Shown in pieces: positions 4,379 to 9,585 of a stretch of 9,585 nucleotides of DNA. The DNA is taken from the NCBI GenBank assembly GCA_024543015.1, contig JAMXCY010000026.1, positions 1-9,585 of the forward strand, read 5' to 3'. The notes under the pieces are model-generated. The model did not search any database. It was not told the DNA's origin and worked only from the letters and a program-made list of their open reading frames with translations. Made by a program: the position numbers and the translations under genes. The stretch comes from Candidatus Omnitrophota bacterium. Its GTDB lineage: Bacteria; Omnitrophota; Gorgyraeia; JAFGHF01. The first letter of the stretch is position 1, and the number at the start of each line of letters is the position of its first letter.

Positions 4379-6484
4379 GTGGAAGATGCCTATATGACCA
4401 TCAAGGAGCTGGCTAACTACCTGCGGGTCAAGCAGAGCACGGTGTATAACTGGATCAACAGTGACCGCGTTCCTGCTTCTAAAGTAGTCGGCCAGTGGCG
4501 CTTCAGACGAAGCGAAATTGATGAGTGGATAAAAAACAGCAATAGCAATAATAATAATAAAAATCGACAAAAGAACGGTCAGAAAATAGAAGATTCTGGC
4601 CGTTTTTCTTTTCAGCAAAGATCTCTTATAGGAAATAGCCAACAGACAAATATAGAGAAGCAAAAATATGCACGCCATGCCATTAACAACTCCGGCGCCA
4701 ATCAATTCTTCGTTGAAAGACGCAAAGATGAGAGAATTTTTATAAAAGAAGGAGAGATGTTTATCAAAATAATAGTAAATTTCCCTGAAAGGCATGAATT
4801 TGTTGGTCAGATTATTGATATGACCTCTTCGGGATTATCATTTAAGCTGAAGAGCGAAAAAGAAGGTATTTTGCCCGGAACTCCACTTAAAAATATTGTA
4901 GTCGCTAATGATAGGTATCAAAAGAAAATTAGTAACTCATATATAAGATATTGTAATCCTATAGATGAAAATAATCCAAACGATTTTAAGGTGGGCCTTG
5001 AATTTGATATTGCCCCATTTGAACATTCAATTATTAGAAGAAAATTGTTGGGCTCCTATAAAATAAGGATGCCTAGATATGGAAACTGGTCTTTTACGCT
5101 TTTAAAATGGAAAATTGCATTTGTCTATAAATGGAAAAATATCATTTCAGATAAATTAATTAACTTTTCAAAATTTGGCATCGCTTTCAAGATTGACAAA
5201 CAAAGCGATTTTGTTTTTAGAAAGGGAGATGTATTGCTTGAGTTCTCTTTGGTCTTAGAAAGTGACTTAATTTATACAGGCAAAACAAACATTGTTGATT
5301 TGCAAGAACACGATGATAACATAATTGTTAGGTGTTCGCTAGACGGTTATATTGATTTAGAGAATGTTTTTTCGTTAGCCAGAGGCAAAATAGAATCTAA
5401 AGATATTGTACATTTTATTTCTAATATCGAGAAGACGAAGCCGGTGGAAACAATATTTAAGGCTGAAGTGGCCGACCTTAGGTTCTTTTTGGAAAAAACA
5501 AAAGAAAAGTTAGACGTAGAAGAAAAAGAAATCGTTTCTAGAAATGACTCCATTGACAGGGAGCATTACCATAGAGTAATTCTCGATGGAATTTTTAATT
5601 CGGTATCCACAAAATTAAACGAATATTTTAGCAATATATGGCAAATTGTAAGAAGTTTTGAAGAAACTAAATATAATTTACATAAGCGCTATTTTCAACA
5701 ACACCTACTGCATCTATTTTTACTTTCTCCTTTTGGTAAACGTTCCTTTGTTAAACCATTGGGCCATGCAGGCGATTATATGATGATCGATATGTTATAT
5801 AATAATCCAGACGAGGGCGAAAGCATTTTTGCTAAACTAATAAACAGACATGCCTACTATCAAAATGCCTCCAAAGCGGTTAGAAATAGGATCCCAATTC
5901 TTCAACAGAAATTTAATTCATTATTGAAGAACAGGCCAAATCAAACTGTAAACATAATGAGCGTTGGCAGTGGTTCGGCAAAAGAGATACGGGAAATAGT
6001 TAAAGATAATAATGATATTGAAAGATGTATTTTTACACTTGTAGAAGCTGATGAAGAAGCAATTTTTTATAGCCGGGAGAAAATTATTGACTTGTTTATC
6101 CAAAAAGGCAAAAAGGTCAAGATAAACTTTATCAATAAAGCTGTTGATCAGTTAGTAAAAGAAAAAGAATTAGTTGAGAAAATTGGTAAATATGATTTAA
6201 TATATAGTATTGGGTTGTTTGACTATTTTACTTTAAACGTATCTAAACGTTTAACAACAAATTTGTATAATTTTCTCGCTCCAAAAGGCAAGTTAATCAT
6301 AGGCAACTTTAGCCATTTGATAAATGAAAATAAGGTTTATATGGATTTTGTGCTTGAATGGTTCCTGTTTTACCGTTCAAAAGAAGAAATGTTGAAATTT
6401 ACAGAGAAGTTGGAGGGACCCAAAAAGATATATTTTGAATCCGAAGATACGGGAATAACAAATTTCCTAATCATTGAGAAATAA
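4379..6484 (+). CDS. HTH-PilZ-PilZ-methyltransferase fusion protein
   Basis: A 701-residue four-part protein. Residues 6-53 are an excisionase/MerR-type HTH (MTIKELANYLRVKQSTVYNWI, then WRFRRSEIDEWI). Residues 54-110 are a low-complexity linker (NSNSNNNNKN). A PilZ domain follows, with R115-x3-R119 and D147-M-T-S-S-G152. A second PilZ-like domain has N262-F-S-K-F-G267 but no clear RxxxR. From about 395 comes a helical region with P460-L-G-H-A-G-D-Y467, then a class I SAM methyltransferase: motif I VGSGSA (529-534), motif II VEAD (555-558) and YDLIYSIGLFDYF (605-617). This C-terminal part recalls the PhcB-like family (Ralstonia fatty-acid methyl ester signal synthesis), from memory and tentative. 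The start is GTG with a strong Shine-Dalgarno. The HTH part is about 53% GC and the rest about 20-40%. No alternative start precedes the PilZ arginines, so the fusion must be read from 4379 unless the frame is broken. A kinase gene follows 16 bases later. Confidence 0.85.
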   Translation: MEDAYMTIKELANYLRVKQSTVYNWINSDRVPASKVVGQWRFRRSEIDEWIKNSNSNNNNKNRQKNGQKIEDSGRFSFQQRSLIGNSQQTNIEKQKYARHAINNSGANQFFVERRKDERIFIKEGEMFIKIIVNFPERHEFVGQIIDMTSSGLSFKLKSEKEGILPGTPLKNIVVANDRYQKKISNSYIRYCNPIDENNPNDFKVGLEFDIAPFEHSIIRRKLLGSYKIRMPRYGNWSFTLLKWKIAFVYKWKNIISDKLINFSKFGIAFKIDKQSDFVFRKGDVLLEFSLVLESDLIYTGKTNIVDLQEHDDNIIVRCSLDGYIDLENVFSLARGKIESKDIVHFISNIEKTKPVETIFKAEVADLRFFLEKTKEKLDVEEKEIVSRNDSIDREHYHRVILDGIFNSVSTKLNEYFSNIWQIVRSFEETKYNLHKRYFQQHLLHLFLLSPFGKRSFVKPLGHAGDYMMIDMLYNNPDEGESIFAKLINRHAYYQNASKAVRNRIPILQQKFNSLLKNRPNQTVNIMSVGSGSAKEIREIVKDNNDIERCIFTLVEADEEAIFYSREKIIDLFIQKGKKVKINFINKAVDQLVKEKELVEKIGKYDLIYSIGLFDYFTLNVSKRLTTNLYNFLAPKGKLIIGNFSHLINENKVYMDFVLEWFLFYRSKEEMLKFTEKLEGPKKIYFESEDTGITNFLIIEK
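4531..4545 (+). other. Slippery A-run with -1 frame stop after the HTH
   Basis: The heptamer A-AAA-AAC (4531-4537) sits exactly in the X-XXY-YYZ phase of the open frame. A -1 shift reads CAG CAA and then TAG at 4543-4545. The product would be a 55-residue stand-alone HTH protein. One extra A in the run would give the same ending. An intrinsic terminator follows within 30 bases. Confidence 0.5.
4541..4564 (+). repeat. AAT microsatellite encoding an asparagine linker
   Basis: AAT-AGC, then four AAT units (4547-4558), AAA and AAT encode NSNNNNKN between the HTH and PilZ parts. It marks the 5' edge of the AT-rich block and is a natural slippage site. Confidence 0.8.
4571..4612 (+). terminator. 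Intrinsic terminator inside the open reading frame
   Basis: AACGGTCAGAA (4574-4584) pairs over 11 bp, with one G-U, with TTCTGGCCGTT (4594-4604). Flanking GA/A against T-run bases extend the stem, and TTTTTCTTTT follows (4603-4612). It lies in codons 66-78 of the fusion gene, directly after the HTH and the out-of-frame TAG. It looks like the former terminator of a stand-alone HTH gene. Translating ribosomes would normally mask it. Confidence 0.7.
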
Positions 6485-6500
6485 AAAGTGATTAATAGAT

Positions 6501-8621
6501 ATGAATATCTTTGCAGTTAGCGGACTAATTAATGCTATAAGCGTTTCTATCTTAGGCGCTTTTGTCTATTTTAAGAATAAAACTAGTCAAATAAACATAA
6601 AATATGCATTGTTTTGTTTCTTTGTTGCCTTCTGGAGTTATAATTACTTTTTATGGCAAATAGCTACAGATACTAAGACAGCTCTTTTTTTTAGCCGTAG
6701 CCTAATGGCTGGAGCTATTTTTATTCCCATCTCTTTTCTGCATTTTATCTTAATTCTTTTAGATTTAGTTGAGCAAAAGAAAAAGATCCTCAAACTCGGT
6801 TATTTTATTTCTACTATATTTTTTATTTTAAACTTCACTCCTTACTTCGTAAAAGATGTGGGCCCTAAACTTCTCTTTCCATTTTGGCCTAAAGCAGGTA
6901 TTGCCTTTGGGCCTTTTTTGGTAACTTGGGTCTGGTACTGTCTTTACCCATGCCTTCTTCTTTATAAAAGCTATCGGCAAAGTTCTGGCGTAAAACGCAA
7001 TCAATTTAAATACGTTTTATTAGGAATTGTAATTGGTTACTCTAGTGGATCGACTAATTATTTTCTTTGGTATAACATCCCCATAGCGCCATATGGGAAT
7101 TTCATTGTGCCTATATTTGTGGGTATAATGGCTTACGCTATTGTTGCCTATCGCCTCATGGACATCAATGTAATCATTACCAAAGGTCTTGCTTATGGCA
7201 CGCTTACGGCTGCTATTGCCGGGGCGTATGTGGGGATGATGGTGGGGGTGGATAGGATTTTTTCCGGTGTAGCCGGGTATAATCCGACACTGGTGCATAC
7301 ACTTTTGTTTATTGTGGTGCTTTTTGCCCTGATTTATGTTCTGCCGCAGATGAAAATCAGGGCGATTGAGATAACCCGCAGAACCCTCTTTCGCGGAAAA
7401 TATGATTATCAGGAGGAATTAAGCGAGGCCGCGCGGGTAATTCCCACTATGCTTAACCTGAAGCAGCTGGGAGATTATATTCTGATCAAGATTCGCGATA
7501 CGATGATGGTAGATAAGCTGGCTCTTTTTGTCTATGATGAGTCCGAACATATTTATTACGGCTCGGCTTCTTTTGGCTTAAGCAAAGATGCGGTTTCCAA
7601 GATTAAAATTGGAGAGAATTCCGCTTTAGCGGGGCTGTTAAGAAACGCCGGTAATCCTTTAGTAAAAGAAGAGTTAAAAATAACCGGCACAATTCCTGAA
7701 GAGGCAATGGATTTGGCACTAAAACAACTGGATTCTTTAGGCGCTGAGCTGTGTATCCCCTTAATGCTTAAGGACGACTTAACCGGAATTGTTACCCTGA
7801 GTAGTAAAAAGACCGGGGAGATGTATACGGAAGAAGATTTATCGTTGCTGGCTACTTTGGCTAATCAGGTGGCCTTAACTATTGAATACATCAGGGCCAT
7901 TGATAAAATGGCTAGCGAGAAGCGCTATGTGGGATTGGGCAAAGCGGCCATGCGCATGGCCCACGACATCAAGAATCCTCTTGTGCCCTTAAAGACATTC
8001 TTGCAGATTTTACCGGATAAGTATCCCAAGGAATTTTCCAGGATGTCCAAGATTGATGCGGAGTTTACCGGCCGCTTTTATGAAAGTGCCTTAGACGGGG
8101 TAGACAGGATTAATAATTTGATCGAGCGCGCCCTGCACTATTCCCGGCATCCGGAGCCGCATTTTTCGGAAATAAAACTGGATGATATCTTAGATGATGT
8201 GCTGACCCAGGAAGACGTAAATTTAAAAAAGACAAAAGTTCAATTGGAAAAACAATACAACCCCTCAAGCAACAGCCTTCAGGCCGATGGCGAACAATTA
8301 ATCGAGCTTTTTTCCAATATTATCGCTAATAGTATTGATGCGATGGAAGAGGCAGCGACCAGAAAATTAACGGTTAAAACCCTGGCCTTCAATGGCCGGG
8401 TAGCCGTAGAGATTGTTGATACCGGCTGCGGTATTCCTAAAGATAGAATGGGCACTATTTTTGATCCGTTTATTACTTATAAGCATCAAGGCTCAGGGCT
8501 GGGCCTGGCCATTGCCAAAAAGATTGTTGAGGATCATAAGGGTACTATTGAGGTAAATAGCAAACCAGGAAAAGGAACTACTTTTAAAATTGTCTTACCG
8601 AGAAAACAGTCTAAGGGATGA
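6501..8621 (+). CDS. Multi-pass membrane histidine kinase with GAF domain
   Basis: A 706-residue sensor kinase. The N-terminal 220 residues form a 7TM histidine-kinase sensor region ending in the typical VAYRLMDINVIITKG. Two more hydrophobic segments follow (about 230-250 and 264-282). A GAF domain covers about 310-460 (ending ANQVALTIEYI). HisKA carries phosphoacceptor H488 in MAHDIKNPL. The HATPase domain has an N box with N606 and N610, a G1 box VDTGCGIP (D640, G642, G644), an F box FDPF and a G2 box GSGLGLAIA (664-672). All catalytic boxes are intact. The architecture recalls PrsK-type kinases. No receiver domain or partner regulator is present in the window. The ATG lies 16 bases after the fusion gene with no clear Shine-Dalgarno, so it probably depends on coupling. 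DNA up to about 7150 is AT-rich and the rest is GC-richer, so sensor and catalytic halves seem to have different histories. Confidence 0.92.
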   Translation: MNIFAVSGLINAISVSILGAFVYFKNKTSQINIKYALFCFFVAFWSYNYFLWQIATDTKTALFFSRSLMAGAIFIPISFLHFILILLDLVEQKKKILKLGYFISTIFFILNFTPYFVKDVGPKLLFPFWPKAGIAFGPFLVTWVWYCLYPCLLLYKSYRQSSGVKRNQFKYVLLGIVIGYSSGSTNYFLWYNIPIAPYGNFIVPIFVGIMAYAIVAYRLMDINVIITKGLAYGTLTAAIAGAYVGMMVGVDRIFSGVAGYNPTLVHTLLFIVVLFALIYVLPQMKIRAIEITRRTLFRGKYDYQEELSEAARVIPTMLNLKQLGDYILIKIRDTMMVDKLALFVYDESEHIYYGSASFGLSKDAVSKIKIGENSALAGLLRNAGNPLVKEELKITGTIPEEAMDLALKQLDSLGAELCIPLMLKDDLTGIVTLSSKKTGEMYTEEDLSLLATLANQVALTIEYIRAIDKMASEKRYVGLGKAAMRMAHDIKNPLVPLKTFLQILPDKYPKEFSRMSKIDAEFTGRFYESALDGVDRINNLIERALHYSRHPEPHFSEIKLDDILDDVLTQEDVNLKKTKVQLEKQYNPSSNSLQADGEQLIELFSNIIANSIDAMEEAATRKLTVKTLAFNGRVAVEIVDTGCGIPKDRMGTIFDPFITYKHQGSGLGLAIAKKIVEDHKGTIEVNSKPGKGTTFKIVLPRKQSKG

Positions 8622-8666
8622 ACTAATAACCAATGAACTATCAACTAAATAAAGGGAGAAGATAAA

Positions 8667-9585
8667 ATGGATATACAAGTTGCCAGACGAAGCTTTGTGC
8701 GTAGACTCGCCCAGGCTATTCTAAAGATGAATGATTTGGATAATTTTCTCAACTTGCTTACGGAGATGGTAGTAGAAGTTTTCGGAGTAGTCTGGAGTAG
8801 CTTGTCGCTTCTGGACGAGGCTTCCGGTAATTATATAGTTAAGGCCTGTTCACAAAAGGCGCGCGCCTCAGGGGATAATTTGCGCTTGAGCAGGACAGAT
8901 AAGATGATTTCTTGGCTCAAAGAACGTCAGAGAATCTTAAGCCAGCAGGAGATAGAGGAACTTGGCGCTCAGGCCAACATGGAGCTAAGGGCAGAATTGC
9001 AGGAGAGTGAAACTTCTGTGAGTGTGCCTCTTTCTACCGAGAAAGAATTAATCGCCGTGTTAAATTTAGGCCCGAGGTTGAACAAAGAAACCTTTAGCAG
9101 CGAAGAGCTGGAATTGCTCTCTGAATTAACCGAGCTGCTCTCTCCGATTATCAAACAAGCCGTTGATTATCGCAGGCTAAAAGCACAGTGCCTGCATCAT
9201 CAAAATATCCTGGATAATCTTGTTTCCGGAATTATTGCCGTTGATCCTGAGGGTAAGATTACCGTATTTAACCGCGCAGCAGAAAGAATTTTAAGATTCA
9301 GGGCTGAGCAGATCTTAGGTAAAAACGTGAGTATCTTGCAGAGCAATTTAAGCAATTTACTTTTAGATACGTTGCGTCAGGGAAAATCTTATCGCAGAGA
9401 GGAACTCTCTCTGATGCCTGAGAATAGTTTAATTGGTGTAAGCAGCTCTCAATTTTATGACGCTAAGGGTGAGCTTTTAGGCGCCGGCATGGTTTTCTCA
9501 AGTCTGGTTGAGATAAAGAAGAAGCAAAAGTTAGCCCGGCAGCAAAATCTGGATAGTTACTGGTCCAATATAGCTACTTCTTTAG
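8667..9585 (+). CDS. GAF-PAS signalling protein, probable histidine kinase, 3' end outside window
   Basis: The open frame starts at ATG 8667 after Shine-Dalgarno AGGGAG (8653-8658), 45 bases after the kinase stop, and runs without a stop to the window end (306 codons). It begins MDIQVARRSFVRRLAQAIL. A GAF-like domain covers about 8-165, with VSVPLSTEKELIAVLNLG and SSEELELLSELTELLSP as its last strands and helix. A PAS domain covers about 175-290, with NILDNLVSGIIAVDPEGKI and FNRAAERILRF. The last visible residues, SYWSNIATSL, resemble the start of a HisKA dimerisation helix just before the H box, so a second histidine kinase is likely. No membrane segment is seen, so it should be a cytosolic sensor. 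Composition is native-like. It probably works with the preceding membrane kinase in the same operon. Confidence 0.85.
   Translation, partial: MDIQVARRSFVRRLAQAILKMNDLDNFLNLLTEMVVEVFGVVWSSLSLLDEASGNYIVKACSQKARASGDNLRLSRTDKMISWLKERQRILSQQEIEELGAQANMELRAELQESETSVSVPLSTEKELIAVLNLGPRLNKETFSSEELELLSELTELLSPIIKQAVDYRRLKAQCLHHQNILDNLVSGIIAVDPEGKITVFNRAAERILRFRAEQILGKNVSILQSNLSNLLLDTLRQGKSYRREELSLMPENSLIGVSSSQFYDAKGELLGAGMVFSSLVEIKKKQKLARQQNLDSYWSNIATSL

Larger units (their letters stand above)
4540..7150. mobile_element. AT-rich block of likely foreign origin spanning two genes
   Basis: GC counts per 60-base line: 32 at 4381 and 32 at 4441, then 18 at 4501, 16 at 4741, 11 at 5101, 16 at 6001, 17 at 6601 and 19 at 7021, rising to 26 at 7081, 25 at 7141, 35 at 7201 and 33 at 8101. 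Both edges fall inside genes: after the HTH in the first, and at the end of the 7TM sensor region of the second. No transposase, inverted ends or target duplication is visible, so this looks like recombinational replacement and not an insertion sequence. The edges are approximate. Confidence 0.6.

Noticed and set aside
4361..4795. Antisense open frame of 144 codons with hydrophobic stretches
   Set aside because: It lies opposite the HTH and PilZ coding region, has no Shine-Dalgarno, and its hydrophobicity comes from the complement of lysine- and asparagine-rich codons.
4540..7150. Insertion sequence or prophage as the source of the AT-rich block
   Set aside because: There is no transposase or integrase, terminal inverted repeat or target duplication, and both edges fall in frame inside genes.
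7020..7298. Antisense open frame of 92 codons rich in histidine
   Set aside because: It is opposite a conserved membrane part of the kinase, with no ribosome site or recognisable protein.
8969..9154. Antisense serine-rich open frame
   Set aside because: It is a shadow of the GAF domain coding region on the plus strand.

Overview
The window looks like a chromosomal segment of a Gram-negative-type bacterium of moderate GC content (about 45% in the flanks). The gene content and style suggest an uncultivated lineage such as Omnitrophota: a compact lepA-yacP-lepB-pgsA-plsY operon, a small excisionase-type HTH, a 7TM histidine kinase and a GAF/PAS protein. This assignment is inference from gene content only, with no marker comparison behind it.

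Region 1 (1-3437) is a housekeeping operon, entirely on the plus strand with overlapping or nearly touching genes. It holds the 3' two thirds of lepA (elongation factor 4), a YacP/Rae1-like NYN-domain ribonuclease, signal peptidase I, and the phospholipid genes pgsA and plsY. Translation quality control, protein export and membrane lipid synthesis are thus cotranscribed.

Region 2 (3438-4175) is a regulatory unit. A near-consensus sigma-70 promoter (3451-3479) leads into a GEMM-I (cyclic di-GMP-I class) riboswitch aptamer at about 3547-3632. A competing hairpin (3613-3648) follows, then one small unknown gene (3720-4097) and an intrinsic terminator whose long loop carries an anti-Shine-Dalgarno sequence. 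The aptamer has U where the reference aptamer has the ligand-contacting C92, so its dinucleotide specificity is open.

Region 3 (4176-4378) is intergenic, with two related perfect palindromes, a 17-bp tandem duplication and a second promoter of the same design.

Region 4 (4379-9585) is a signalling operon. Its first gene joins an excisionase-type HTH, two PilZ-type domains (cyclic di-GMP receptors) and a class I methyltransferase resembling the PhcB-like family. The second gene is a multi-pass membrane histidine kinase with a GAF domain. The third, cut by the window end, is a GAF-PAS protein that probably continues into another histidine kinase. The most striking feature is base composition. 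From about 4540 to about 7150 the DNA is very AT-rich (18-35% GC in most 60-base lines sampled), whereas both flanks inside the same two genes are around 50%. The AT-rich block covers the PilZ-methyltransferase part and only the sensor half of the kinase. This resembles the synthase-plus-receptor specificity cassettes of agr and comQXPA. At the 5' edge of the block are a slippery A-run, an out-of-frame stop and a good intrinsic terminator now lying inside the open reading frame, which suggest that a once separate small HTH gene was fused to the cassette.

Working model (inference): c-di-GMP (or a related dinucleotide) acts at two levels, through the riboswitch and through PilZ domains that could control a methyltransferase making a small, possibly lipid-like signal. 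The adjacent membrane kinase would sense that signal.
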